A stretch of DNA of 64,000 nt from Paenibacillus sp. 1_12 (GTDB taxonomy: Bacteria > Bacillota > Bacilli > Paenibacillales > NBRC-103111), in contig NZ_FOTE01000001.1 in assembly GCF_900114475.1 (NCBI RefSeq), positions 623,306-687,305 of the forward strand, read 5' to 3'. This document shows, piece after piece, positions 54,300-62,899 of this stretch; within the stretch, counting starts at the first letter, position 1; every line of letters starts with the position of its first letter. Under the pieces are notes generated by a model. It had not been told where the DNA came from. It searched no databases and was given only the letters and a program-made list of their open reading frames with translations. A program made the translations under genes and the position numbers.

Positions 54300-54645
54300 G
54301 AAACGCAAAAAAGCCCCATTGTCAGGGACGGAAAACCGTGGTGCCACCCTATTTCGCTGATGAACGACCAAAGAATCACATTCGTCTCGTCATCAAGCCT
54401 TTATCTTCTGTAACGGGAAGTGCCCGGACCAGCGTTGGACTCCGTATGGCACACCCGCATCACACAGGTTTTCCGTCCGAGTCGTTCAGCCGTCAGCTCA
54501 AGGATCCATTCAACGCAAGCTATCTACCGGTTCACAGCAGCCACCGGCTTTCTGAAAGATATCACTCTCGTTTACTTGTTCCTGTCATTGCCTGTACCCT
54601 CATTTGCTAACCATCAGGAATGCTTTGAAATGAGGCAACATACTT
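54300..54645 (-). ncRNA. T-box leader of trpS
   Basis: Minus-strand RNA of about 345 nt. The T-box AGGGTGGCACCACGG is at 54337-54351, forming the antiterminator with CCGTCCCT. A competing terminator GTCCC-GGGGC with TTTTTT follows (54306-54330). In stem I, GTTGAATGGATCC holds TGG as the specifier codon, matching Trp. Preceded by a TTGACA-N17-TATACT promoter. Uncharged tRNA-Trp should raise trpS expression. Confidence 0.93.
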
Positions 54646-54651
54646 TTGTAC

Positions 54652-54680
54652 AGTATAAGATTTCAGTATGGGAATGTCAA
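54652..54680 (-). promoter_or_regulatory. trpS T-box promoter
   Basis: -35 TTGACA (54675-54680), 17 bp, -10 TATACT (54652-54657): a near-consensus sigma-A promoter giving a start near 54645. Confidence 0.85.
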
Positions 54681-54754
54681 CAAGCCTATAATTTATGTAA
54701 TTATGAAGATTTTTTGTGCGCGGCATGTCCTATATACGTGTATCGCCTCATAAG

Positions 54755-54775
54755 TTATAATAATAATTACGATTT
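54755..54775 (+). promoter_or_regulatory. Zur-like operator upstream of ycgR
   Basis: TTATAATAAT-A-ATTACGATTT matches the Bacillus Zur box AAATCGTAAT-N-ATTACGATTT at 16 of 20 paired positions; the right half is perfect. It overlaps a TATAAT -10 (54756-54761), 20 bp before ycgR. Confidence 0.6.
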
Positions 54776-54794
54776 AGAAAGGGAGATATGTCCA

Positions 54795-55958
54795 TTGCAA
54801 ACGCCATTACTTCGATGGAGCACCAATGTGCTCACGCTCATTTGCCTGGTTATGCTGTTTCTCATTTTTACGCAAAAACAAACGCCAGATCTCTCCTTCC
54901 TGGACAGCACGACCGCGCAAAGCTTCAAGACGATATTTTTAAGTATTATTCTGGAAGCCTTCCCTTTTGTTCTGCTCGGGGTGCTCGTTTCCGGATTACT
55001 CCAAATGTTTGTCAGCGAGCAGACGATCCGCCGTATGATCCCCAAAAATCCAGTGCTTGGCATTCTGTTTGCCTGCCTGGTCGGTATTATTTTTCCATTA
55101 TGTGAATGCGGCATGATTCCGGTTATCCGTCGTTTAATGCGTAAAGGAATGCCTGTGTATGTGGCAATCGTCTTTATACTGGTCGGTCCGATTATCAATC
55201 CGGTCGTCTATGCTTCCACGTATATGGCCTTTCGCAGTCGTCCGGAAATCGCATATTCCCGTATGGCATTGGCATTTATTGTGGCACTGGTCATCGGCTT
55301 GATCATTTATAAGTTTTTCACAAGCAATCCGCTTCGCGACCTGTCCTACCTGAAAGCTTCTACCGTAACGCATCAGCATGATCATAAGCATAACCATAAC
55401 CATAATAACCATGAGCATAATCATGAACATGATCGCCACGTCGCCAATTCTAGCCATGCACATAATACTATCCTTCACGACAACAACCATGATCACAGTC
55501 ATCATGAGCATAATCACGATCATATCCATCCCGTTCCCACAACGATTGTCGGCCGTATTTTCGGTGTGCTGGGTCATGCATCAGACGAGTTTTTTGATAT
55601 GGGTAAATATTTGTTGTTTGGTGCAATCATAACAGCTATTATTCAGACACTCGTAAACAGGGACAGCCTGGTTTCCATTGGTCAAGGTGAATTCACCTCA
55701 CATTTGTTTATGATGGCCTTAGGTTTCGTGCTCTCGTTGTGCTCTACATCCGATGCATTTGTCGCTTCATCCTTCACTACAACCTTTTCCACAGGCTCGT
55801 TATTAACGTTTCTCGTTTTTGGACCTATGCTGGATATAAAAAGTCTGCTGATGCTGCTGTCTGCATTTCGTACACGCTTTGTTCTGGCTTTATCTGTCCT
55901 GATTATCGTTGTTGTGCTTGTATGCTCGCTTATTTTCGAAAAAATCGTATTTCCATAG
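54795..55958 (+). CDS. ycgR: YcgR-type permease (UPF0718/DUF318) with His-rich loop
   Basis: A 387-residue permease. TTG 54795 follows GGGAG by 9 nt; the long frame upstream crosses the T-box region. About ten hydrophobic segments occur in two blocks. The first has LEAFPFVLLGVLVSGLLQM and LCECGMIPVIRRLMRKG, the family's CECG motif. A loop of about 60 residues (192-250) is nearly all His, Asn, Asp and Glu, fit to bind zinc. The second block has DEFFDMGKYLLFGA and CSTSDAFVA. Operon with ycgQ. Confidence 0.9.
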   Translation: MQTPLLRWSTNVLTLICLVMLFLIFTQKQTPDLSFLDSTTAQSFKTIFLSIILEAFPFVLLGVLVSGLLQMFVSEQTIRRMIPKNPVLGILFACLVGIIFPLCECGMIPVIRRLMRKGMPVYVAIVFILVGPIINPVVYASTYMAFRSRPEIAYSRMALAFIVALVIGLIIYKFFTSNPLRDLSYLKASTVTHQHDHKHNHNHNNHEHNHEHDRHVANSSHAHNTILHDNNHDHSHHEHNHDHIHPVPTTIVGRIFGVLGHASDEFFDMGKYLLFGAIITAIIQTLVNRDSLVSIGQGEFTSHLFMMALGFVLSLCSTSDAFVASSFTTTFSTGSLLTFLVFGPMLDIKSLLMLLSAFRTRFVLALSVLIIVVVLVCSLIFEKIVFP

Positions 55959-55970
55959 GAGTGTGCTGTC

Positions 55971-56915
55971 GTGAGTACAAAGTGGTTAAGCGTGCATCAT
56001 TTTATTAAAGCGTTGATTCTATTCGGGTTTGCGATGTACATTGCTTATCTAGTCAAAACTGACAACATTTTATATTATATCGCCCCTCGCATGGTGGATT
56101 ATGTGAAATGGTCCGCCGTTGGCTTCTATGCGATTGCTGTTTATCAAATTTATCAAGCCATTCGCAGTCTCTGGGGCTCAGTCGCTGCATGCGATTGCGA
56201 TCATGATCATACCCCCTCATCCTCTGTATTGAAAAATACTATGATCTACGGGTTGTTCTGCTTCCCTCTGCTGCTTGGCTTCTTACTTCCTGACACCTCT
56301 ATGGGAAGCAGTCTTGCTGCTAAAAAAGGGATGAATCTGAGCAGCGCGACAGCTGTCAAGAAGGACACAACGTCAACTCAGGCTGCGACTCCTGCGCCAC
56401 TTTCACCTCCTGCGGCTGCTCCAGCACCAGATCCAAGTCCTAAACCCAGCACCGCTCCAACCGATAAGCAGGATGAAATGTTCCCATCCGATAAATTCAC
56501 CAAGCACTATGCCGCTTATGCCAAGGAGTTGTATGGGGAAAGTGTAATTCCGGTCAAAGAGGATTTGTATATGGAAACACTGACTACCGTGGATTTGTAC
56601 CTCGACAAATTTATCGGCAAAAAAATGCAGCTCACCGGCTTCGTTTACCGTCAGGACGATATGAAAGCCAGTCAATTCGTTGTCGGACGTTTTGCCATTC
56701 AGTGCTGCTCCGCCGATGCTGCTCCTTACGGGGTGCTCGTCGATTATGAGCGTGCCCAGCAATTTCCGAGTGATTCGTGGGTAACCGTAACTGGGACGAT
56801 TCAACAAACCAAATTCAATGACATGGAAATTATGCTTTTAAAGGTCGAAAAAATTACCAAAGCAGAGCCTGCAAAGGCACAATATGTGTATCCGAATTTT
56901 GATTTTGGAACTTAA
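55971..56915 (+). CDS. ycgQ: YcgQ-type (TIGR03943/DUF1980) membrane protein
   Basis: A 314-residue partner of YcgR. GTG 55971 follows AGGAG, 12 bp after the ycgR stop. N-terminal membrane segments at 10-30, 40-60 and 90-107; a CDCDHDH cluster near 80. A Pro/Ala-rich linker follows (130-165), then the conserved extracellular domain with GKKMQLTGFVYRQDD, FAIQCCSADAAPYGVLVDY and SWVTVTGTI. Probably a metal-linked transporter or envelope factor. Confidence 0.9.
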   Translation: MSTKWLSVHHFIKALILFGFAMYIAYLVKTDNILYYIAPRMVDYVKWSAVGFYAIAVYQIYQAIRSLWGSVAACDCDHDHTPSSSVLKNTMIYGLFCFPLLLGFLLPDTSMGSSLAAKKGMNLSSATAVKKDTTSTQAATPAPLSPPAAAPAPDPSPKPSTAPTDKQDEMFPSDKFTKHYAAYAKELYGESVIPVKEDLYMETLTTVDLYLDKFIGKKMQLTGFVYRQDDMKASQFVVGRFAIQCCSADAAPYGVLVDYERAQQFPSDSWVTVTGTIQQTKFNDMEIMLLKVEKITKAEPAKAQYVYPNFDFGT

Positions 56916-57046
56916 AAACAGCCAACGGGCTTCTTCTTAACTTCATCGTCGCACTTTATGCTACAATATAGCTGCAATAAGGCAGCAATATTTGCCGTCA
57001 TTACCTGATAATTATTTAAATCCACCCCCAGTAAGGAGCTGATCCA

Positions 57047-58000
57047 ATGATCAAGCAAATCGACTGGCAGGGTACTCCTGCCTATGTACTTGAAAATGAA
57101 CAACTGATCGTCTCCATCTGTCCCGGAATTGGCAACAATGTGTACAGTATATGGGACAAGAAGCTGCAGCGCGAAATGCTGCGTACCCCTGAAGGTCCAG
57201 CTGCCTTGTCCGAGCAGTTCGTTCAATTTGGAACACCGATCCTAATGCCGCCTAACCGTATCGACAAGGGACGGTTTACATTCGAAGGCCGCGACTATCA
57301 GTTTGACATCACCCATCCGGCAACAGGCAATCATATTCACGGTCTAGTCCGTCAGCAGCCTTGGGTCGTAAAGCAAGCAGGAGAAAAGGAAAACGGGCAA
57401 TTATTCATTACATCTTCCATCAATTTGGCTGAGGATGAAAATGTACAGCGCCAATATCCACATGCATTAGAGCTGGAAGTAACCTATGTATTGGATGGCA
57501 GCCGACTTACCCAAACGCTCAAGGCTGCGAATACAGGAAATAATACTGCACCATTTGGCTACGGCTTACATACATGGTTCCTGCTAGATGGCAAACCCGA
57601 AAGCTGGAAGCTTCAGCTGCCCGTTGAAGGCATCTGGGAGCTGAATGAAGTCAATATCCCTACTGGTCATGTGGGTCCGCTAGGTCGCTATGAAGCACTG
57701 ATTGAAGGCGAAACGCTAGCAGGCCACAATATGGATACCGTTTTTCAGATTGGCAGCAATCCGTGTACGGCTATCTTATCCAACGATCAGGTAGAAATTC
57801 GCTACAGCGGCTCCGAATCATTCAAGCAATGGGTCATTTTCACCAAAGGAGAAGCCCATGACTTTATTTGTCTGGAGCCTTACACTTGGGTTACCAATGC
57901 GCCTAATATTGATCAGCCTGCTGAAGTGACAGGGCTACAGGGCATCAAGCCCGGAGCCACGCTGCAATTGGAAGTTACCCTGGAAATTAATCACCGTTAA
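57047..58000 (+). CDS. Aldose 1-epimerase-like protein
   Basis: A 317-residue galactose-mutarotase-fold protein. TPILMPPNRIDKGRFTFEGRDYQFDIT, broken at the strand turn, and NHIHGLVRQQPW (His in the N-terminal active site) are typical. GYGLHTWFLLDG gives the second His and ICLEPYTWVTNAPN the catalytic Glu. It interconverts sugar anomers. A GTAAGGAGC site precedes ATG. Terminator at 58015. Confidence 0.9.
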   Translation: MIKQIDWQGTPAYVLENEQLIVSICPGIGNNVYSIWDKKLQREMLRTPEGPAALSEQFVQFGTPILMPPNRIDKGRFTFEGRDYQFDITHPATGNHIHGLVRQQPWVVKQAGEKENGQLFITSSINLAEDENVQRQYPHALELEVTYVLDGSRLTQTLKAANTGNNTAPFGYGLHTWFLLDGKPESWKLQLPVEGIWELNEVNIPTGHVGPLGRYEALIEGETLAGHNMDTVFQIGSNPCTAILSNDQVEIRYSGSESFKQWVIFTKGEAHDFICLEPYTWVTNAPNIDQPAEVTGLQGIKPGATLQLEVTLEINHR

Positions 58001-58014
58001 AGCTGCAACCGTCC

Positions 58015-58052
58015 AAACCTCCTGAAGCTGTGCAGCAGCTCTGGAGGTTTTG
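58015..58052 (+). terminator. Terminator of the epimerase gene
   Basis: AAACCTCC/GGAGGTTT stem with an inner AGCTG/CAGCT stem and TTTTGCTGTTT. Confidence 0.8.
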
Positions 58053-58169
58053 CTGTTTACAGAAAGAACTCCGATTGACTCCTTCATACCCCGATGCTAA
58101 GATAGCCTCATACTAACGTAACCTTATGAACTTATTTCCATATACGATATACGCAGGAATGGAGTAATT

Positions 58170-58928
58170 ATGGACAAAAAATATTGGGTACCCGCTCTTG
58201 AAAAAGCACATGCCGTCATTCGGCTTGTCGCCGAGGAGCCCTCAAAATTAAAGCTGACCGAGCTATGCAAACGTTTGGAAATCAGCAAAAGCTCTATGTT
58301 TTCTTTATTGCAAACGATGGAAGCCTTGCAATGGATTACTCGTGATCGTTCGGATGCTTACACACTAGGTATGCATTTTGGACGAATGGGTCATGCATTT
58401 TTTAGTCAGTATGATTTAATCGATGCTTTTCGGGCGGAGGCGCCCGCCTTTATGCATGAAATTAATGAATCCATTCAGCTCGCCAACCGGGATGGCAGCG
58501 AGGTCGTATATCTCGCCAAGGAAGCAGCACCGTCACTTGTTCAAATGGTTTCCGGTCCAGGCACCCGGCTGCCTGCTCATGCGACCGGGCTTGGCAAGTT
58601 ACTGCTATCAGCTCTGGAGGATTCAGAGCTGCAGTTGCTTTATACCGAAGAGAACTTATCCAGCCTGACCCCTTTTACCCTTCGAACCAAACGTGATTTG
58701 TTCGAGCAATTGGACCTTATACGCAAGCAAGGTTATGCTATCGATCTGCAGGAAGGTGTGATGGGCTTCAATTGCCTTGCAGCGCCAATCTATCACAGTG
58801 GCGGCCATATGATTGCCGCGGTCAGCTTCTCTATGCCTCTACACCACTGGGAGGAAAAACGTGAGAAAGCCCTGATCGGTGTTCTTAATCTGGCTAACAA
58901 GCTATCCTTCAGCTCTCCCAAATCATAA
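58170..58928 (+). CDS. IclR-family transcriptional regulator
   Basis: A 252-residue regulator. Residues 8-70 are the winged HTH (LTELCKRLEISKSSMFSLLQTM). Residues 80-250 are the IclR effector domain with PGTRLPAHATGLGKLLLSAL, RKQGYAIDLQEGVMGFNCLAAPIYH, both broken by turns. GAATGGAG is 7 nt before ATG. It lies 206 bp upstream of the FAH gene, same direction. Probable repressor of glcB and FAH through the shared operator; a weak similar site (ATGAAC...TTCCATATA) is just before its own gene. Confidence 0.93.
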   Translation: MDKKYWVPALEKAHAVIRLVAEEPSKLKLTELCKRLEISKSSMFSLLQTMEALQWITRDRSDAYTLGMHFGRMGHAFFSQYDLIDAFRAEAPAFMHEINESIQLANRDGSEVVYLAKEAAPSLVQMVSGPGTRLPAHATGLGKLLLSALEDSELQLLYTEENLSSLTPFTLRTKRDLFEQLDLIRKQGYAIDLQEGVMGFNCLAAPIYHSGGHMIAAVSFSMPLHHWEEKREKALIGVLNLANKLSFSSPKS

Positions 58929-58945
58929 ACAGACTGTAAGATAGC

Positions 58946-58989
58946 AAGCCCTTTTGTTCCTTAATTGGAATGGAGGGCTTTCTTTTTTG
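58946..58989 (+). terminator. Terminator of the IclR gene
   Basis: AAGCCCT/AGGGCTT stem with a nested GTTCC/GGAAT stem, followed by TCTTTTTT. It isolates the FAH gene, which has its own promoter. Confidence 0.8.
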
Positions 58990-59025
58990 GACTGCACTGC
59001 TTATTTAGGCGTACGCATTTATGCA

Positions 59026-59054
59026 TTGACCGATTTTTTATGAGGTGCTACAAT
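59026..59054 (+). promoter_or_regulatory. Promoter of the FAH gene
   Basis: -35 TTGACC (59026-59031), 17 bp, -10 TACAAT (59049-59054). Same hexamers as the glcB promoter. Confidence 0.75.
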
Positions 59055-59067
59055 TGGATTATATTTG

Positions 59068-59094
59068 TTGAACTCAGTTCATTATATTGAACTT
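59068..59094 (+). promoter_or_regulatory. Operator shared with glcB
   Basis: TTGAAC-TCA-GTTCAT then TATATTGAACTT, 27 bp, starting 13 bp after the -10. 23 of 27 positions match the glcB site in the same orientation; changes fall in the spacer and at one outer base. Confidence 0.75.
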
Positions 59095-59134
59095 TTATTT
59101 AAATACCCTATAACCGATAAGGAGTCCATTACCG

Positions 59135-59899
59135 ATGAAATTTGCACGTTTTGCCTTAAAAGCCGACGGTTCCATTAAGCAAGCTGTCCTAAGAGAGCAA
59201 ACCCTTTACGTTATCGAAGGGGATATGTTCGGTCTTTGGAAATACAAAGGCTCGTCTTACGATCTAAGCGAAGTGACACTGCTTGCCCCCTTAGAACCGC
59301 ACTCCATCATCGGAGTCGGCAAGAATTACATCGCCGCTGGAGAAACTAAACCTGAGCAGCTGCCGAAGATCCCTGTTTTATTTTATAAGCCTGTTACCTC
59401 TGTCATTGGTCCTGAAGCCGATATTGTGATTCCGGCGGGGATCACTGAAGTCAAATTTGAATCCGAGCTGGCCGTAGTCATAGGCAAAGAAGCCTACAAC
59501 ATTCAGGAGCAGGAAGCAATGGATTATGTGTTTGGTTATACCATTGCCAATGATGTGACTGCATCGCAGTTTAATCACCCTGACGGTCATTGGATGGTCA
59601 GCAAATCCTTCAATACGTTTACACCACTTGGACCTTTTCTGGAAACCGAGCTGGATCTGCAGCAGGTAAGGGTTCAAGCCCAGCATAAAGGGCAACGTAA
59701 GCAGGACAGCGGGCTGGAATTGATGATTCTTTCCATTCCGTTTCTAATTTCCTACTTATCCCGCGTACTGACTTTGCTGCCTGGCGACGTGATTTTATCC
59801 GGTTCACCTGCAGGGGCTGACTTTATGTCGGCTGGAGAGTTGATTGAATGCCAGATCGACGGAATCGGTATTTTAAGGAATTCAACGGTAAGCCCATAA
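59135..59899 (+). CDS. Fumarylacetoacetate hydrolase (FAH)-family enzyme
   Basis: A 254-residue enzyme of the acylpyruvase/oxaloacetate decarboxylase/2-hydroxyhepta-dienedioate group. Metal ligands are two Glu in KFESELAVVIGK (near 110) and Asp in YTIANDVTASQ (near 140); TLLPGDVILSGSPAG is the conserved C-terminal loop. It cleaves or decarboxylates a 2-oxo acid. Co-regulated with glcB by sequence, so its product may be pyruvate or glyoxylate-linked. Confidence 0.9.
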   Translation: MKFARFALKADGSIKQAVLREQTLYVIEGDMFGLWKYKGSSYDLSEVTLLAPLEPHSIIGVGKNYIAAGETKPEQLPKIPVLFYKPVTSVIGPEADIVIPAGITEVKFESELAVVIGKEAYNIQEQEAMDYVFGYTIANDVTASQFNHPDGHWMVSKSFNTFTPLGPFLETELDLQQVRVQAQHKGQRKQDSGLELMILSIPFLISYLSRVLTLLPGDVILSGSPAGADFMSAGELIECQIDGIGILRNSTVSP

Positions 59900-59934
59900 C
59901 CCTTTTGAAACTAGCTGTTCTAACAGAACTACCT

Positions 59935-59966
59935 AAAGAACCGTCCGGAGATCCGGACGGTTCTTT
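59935..59966. terminator. Perfect long hairpin after the FAH gene
   Basis: AAAGAACCGTCCGGA and its exact complement with only GA between (15-bp arms). Serves the FAH gene (+) and ctaM (-). Confidence 0.8.
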
Positions 59967-60029
59967 GTGCTTTCGATCATCTAGACAGGCTGCTGAACAA
60001 ACGAAGTTGACCAGGCCTGTCCTTTGCTT

Positions 60030-60581
60030 TTAATAATAAGGGGAAATCAATAAGTACACGATAACACCAGTCAGACTCACATACAACCAGATCGGCATGG
60101 TCCAACGGGCAATTTTGCGGTGACGTTCAATTTGCATATTCAATCCGCGTGTTACAGATAAAAGCGCAAGCGGCACATTCACAATCGCCAGGCTCACATG
60201 CGTTATTAATATGAAGAAGTACACATAACGCATCACTTCACTGCCACCAAACCGTGCAGGCTCAGTTAGAAAATGATATGTTACATAAGAGATCAAAAAA
60301 AGCGTAGTTGATCCAAAGGCCGCCATAATAAAGCTTTTATGCAGCGGAATATTTCTTTTTTTGATAGCAACCAAAGCCAACACCAAAACAATGAACGTGA
60401 AGCAATTGAAGATGGCATTCAGTAATGGGAAAATCGTAACATCAAAATCAAGATGCCCGTCATACCCTGGCAAGAAAAACAATAAGGCTATAATCGACAC
60501 CAGAACAATCGAAAAAATCAGAATAAAAGGTGTATAGTTTCGCTCCTTTACGAGCTTATTGCGATTGTATTCCTCGCTCAT
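60030..60581 (-). CDS. ctaM: CtaM/YozB (DUF420) membrane protein
   Basis: A 183-residue membrane protein with five hydrophobic segments (residues 14-34, 45-65, 78-100, 112-135, 150-180). Marks are LPLLNAIFNCFTFIVL-like FPLLNAIFNCFTFIVLVLAL, HKSFIMAAFGSTTLFLISYVTYH and HVSLAIVNVPLALLSVTRGL, which hold the conserved His residues, each broken by loops. It helps maturation of aa3-type heme-copper oxidase in Bacillus and Staphylococcus. Confidence 0.88.
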   Translation of the reverse strand: MSEEYNRNKLVKERNYTPFILIFSIVLVSIIALLFFLPGYDGHLDFDVTIFPLLNAIFNCFTFIVLVLALVAIKKRNIPLHKSFIMAAFGSTTLFLISYVTYHFLTEPARFGGSEVMRYVYFFILITHVSLAIVNVPLALLSVTRGLNMQIERHRKIARWTMPIWLYVSLTGVIVYLLISPYY

Positions 60582-60714
60582 TAATGAACCTCCAGCTGCT
60601 GTATTTTGGATGAGTGAAACTTATCCAACGCGGTCTAGCTATACCATAAAGGATACGGAAGTCGACAACAAGTAGCTGAGGTTTATTTTTATAACAATAT
60701 TCCGAACTATTTGA

Positions 60715-61197
60715 TCAAGTCTCCATCTGCTGCAACAGCCGTTCAACTACCTGAACCGTACCCGCATAGTATGGCCGATAATCCAGTCCCTTAATATGGG
60801 AAAGAAACTGCTTAGCTATGAAGGCAACCTCAGTCTGATATTGTTGTAATGCAATAATGTAAGAATGATGCTCCCTCGGTTCCCCATGCTCCCTTTCCTC
60901 AAGCTCTGTTAGCTCCAGGCTCTGCTCATGGGTATGTCGGACACGGAAGGAAAAAGCCCTGCATTCCGGATCACCGCATCCACAGCAAAAAAATGGCATC
61001 CGCTCCCACTCATCCGCCTTCCCCCAGCGGTTTGGCTCCACATCGTGGGTCACACTAAATAATAAAGCCGGAAGCCCTACATCCACACAAAGCGGCTCGT
61101 CGATCAGCACTTCCCCATCTATCTTCATCAGCACATCCGCATGAATAATTTGCAAATCGGCATCCCAGGACCAGTTGATACAGCTTAAGGTAAACAA
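60715..61197 (-). CDS. Hypothetical protein with Cys cluster, 160 residues
   Basis: A cytoplasmic protein of no recognised family. A CCGCGDPEC cluster near residue 71 could bind zinc. It is acidic, with a Glu-rich helix (SLELTELEEREHGEPREHH). TTG 61197 follows GGGGGGAGT closely (5 nt). Single gene. Confidence 0.7.
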   Translation of the reverse strand: MFTLSCINWSWDADLQIIHADVLMKIDGEVLIDEPLCVDVGLPALLFSVTHDVEPNRWGKADEWERMPFFCCGCGDPECRAFSFRVRHTHEQSLELTELEEREHGEPREHHSYIIALQQYQTEVAFIAKQFLSHIKGLDYRPYYAGTVQVVERLLQQMET

Positions 61198-61355
61198 AAT
61201 ACTCCCCCCTACTTCCCCTGTGAATCTGTTTCATGCTTTAATTATAAGGATTCTGCGATGAGATGTATAGAAACATAGACTTGCCCTAAGCGCCCCTTTT
61301 CATTGGAAGGTTAGGGCTGCACGATCAATTAAAAGAATGGATAGGTGACTCTACA

Positions 61356-62828
61356 TTGAAACTACAGTTCGGTATGCCATTTTCAAAATATCAGTTTGCT
61401 GTCAAATTAGGTCTGGCTTCAACACTGCTATGGGCGGTTGGCGCAGGAAGCCATGTCTTCGCTAATGATCAAGCCATTGTGCATGAGAAACGGAATGTTA
61501 AGTACGAAAGCAGTACATACACACTGGAACTTATTCGGATCAACCTGTTGGATCCAAAAATTCAAGTTAAGGCAATAGCAGCAAATCATCAGGTTGGCAG
61601 TGTACAGCCCTTCGTCGATATGATGAATGATAACGAGGCTGTAGTCGGTATTAACGGCACTTATTTCGACGCATTTACTGAAGATATCGACTATAGGACC
61701 CCTTATGGTATTTTAATGAACAATAATGACCTGTTCTACCGTGGAGATAAAGAGACTTCCATTACAGTTTCCAAAGATAAGGAAGCTTCGATACAACGGC
61801 TTTCTGTCAGCAGCTCCGTTCGTGCGGGCAGGCTTGGCTTCCCTTTAATTGCTGTGGACAGCTATCATGGCGATCGCCCCAATAGCGCATGGGTCTTCAC
61901 AAAGGATTATGGAGATGTCATCGATTACTCAGGCGTTAAAATGGCCATCGCAGCCGATATGAAGGTTACTGCGCTTACTACGGATCCGTTGAATATTCCG
62001 GCTGGCGGAAAGGTGCTGCTGCTCTCCTCCGAACAGACACTTGATTCTGCAGCCAAATCAGTCAAAATGGGTGATCTCTTCAGCATGGACCAAACCATTT
62101 TGAATCTCGATTCAAAATGGAGTACCCCCATCAACCAGCTGCAGATGGCAATTGGTGCGGGACCGAAGCTGCTTACAGGCGGCAGCGTTGATATTGATGT
62201 GGAACGCGATCGTTTTAATGATCCACTTGTCACCTCACAGGCTAATGTTCGCAGCTTTGCGGGAGTGGATGACAACCAACTGCTCGTGGTGGGTACCGTT
62301 TCTTATTCCACTCTCGATCAAATGGCCAATGCCTTACTGCAGGCAGGTATCACCGATGCGATTAATTTGGATGGCGGAGCAAGCTCAGCTCTTTACTATC
62401 AAGGAAAGCTGCTTCGCAAGCCAGGGCGTCTGTTGAGCAATGCGCTCATCGTCCAACAGACTGACAAGCCTCAGGTACAGCTCAGTGTCAACGGTCAGTT
62501 AACTGGAAATCGGGACGGCTATATCGAGCAAGATGTCACGATGGTCCCTTTTCGTGTATTGCTGAATCGCATCCAGGCTGATTACAGCTGGAATCCTGCA
62601 GATGCCAGTCTTCATCTTAGTAAAGGACAGCTGAGCGCTGTACTCACACCGGGAAGTACAACAGGTCTCCTGAATGGACAACCCGTCGAGCTTGATGCAG
62701 CACCTCAGGTTGTTGATGGGCTAATGTATGTTCCGCTGCGTTTTGTAGCAGAATCACTCGGTGCCGAACTGGAGTGGAACGACAGCTTATATCGAGTCAA
62801 TATCGTTGTGCCGATTGTAACTCCATAA
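61356..62828 (+). CDS. Secreted NAGPA-domain protein with copper-amine-oxidase-type tail
   Basis: A 490-residue secreted protein. TTG 61356 follows AGGTGAC. Signal peptide to about residue 36. The phosphodiester glycosidase (NAGPA, PF09992) domain (about 85-370) has EAVVGINGTYFDA and AINLDGGASSALYY. Residues 375-490 are two halves of the copper-amine-oxidase N-type domain common in Paenibacillus (VTMVPFRVLLNRI, MYVPLRFVAESLG), likely a wall-binding module. It probably removes a sugar phosphodiester cap on cell-wall or exopolymer. Confidence 0.9.
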   Translation: MKLQFGMPFSKYQFAVKLGLASTLLWAVGAGSHVFANDQAIVHEKRNVKYESSTYTLELIRINLLDPKIQVKAIAANHQVGSVQPFVDMMNDNEAVVGINGTYFDAFTEDIDYRTPYGILMNNNDLFYRGDKETSITVSKDKEASIQRLSVSSSVRAGRLGFPLIAVDSYHGDRPNSAWVFTKDYGDVIDYSGVKMAIAADMKVTALTTDPLNIPAGGKVLLLSSEQTLDSAAKSVKMGDLFSMDQTILNLDSKWSTPINQLQMAIGAGPKLLTGGSVDIDVERDRFNDPLVTSQANVRSFAGVDDNQLLVVGTVSYSTLDQMANALLQAGITDAINLDGGASSALYYQGKLLRKPGRLLSNALIVQQTDKPQVQLSVNGQLTGNRDGYIEQDVTMVPFRVLLNRIQADYSWNPADASLHLSKGQLSAVLTPGSTTGLLNGQPVELDAAPQVVDGLMYVPLRFVAESLGAELEWNDSLYRVNIVVPIVTP

Positions 62829-62840
62829 ATTCCCAACTGG

Positions 62841-62884
62841 ATACAGGTGTAGTATTTTACAAATGTCACATACTACCTGTATGA
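62841..62884 (+). promoter_or_regulatory. Sigma-G-like promoter within an inverted repeat (SASP 2)
   Basis: -10 CATACTA (62869-62875) is perfect; the -35 (GGTGTA, 17 bp upstream) is weak. ATACAGGT-GT-AGTA and TACTACCTGTAT flank it as an inverted repeat of 12-bp arms with two extra bases, a possible operator. Confidence 0.5.
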
Positions 62885-62899
62885 ACGGAGGTGATATCA

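Noticed and set aside
54420-54794. Long N-terminal extension of ycgR
   Set aside because: It runs antisense through the trpS T-box and its promoter; the ribosome site precedes TTG 54795.
55371-55530. CAT/AAC-rich tract in ycgR as a DNA repeat
   Set aside because: It is coding sequence for the His-rich loop, not a perfect tandem repeat.
58127-58145. IclR autoregulatory operator
   Set aside because: ATGAAC followed by TTCCATATA resembles the glcB site only in part and with other spacing; too weak to list as a site.
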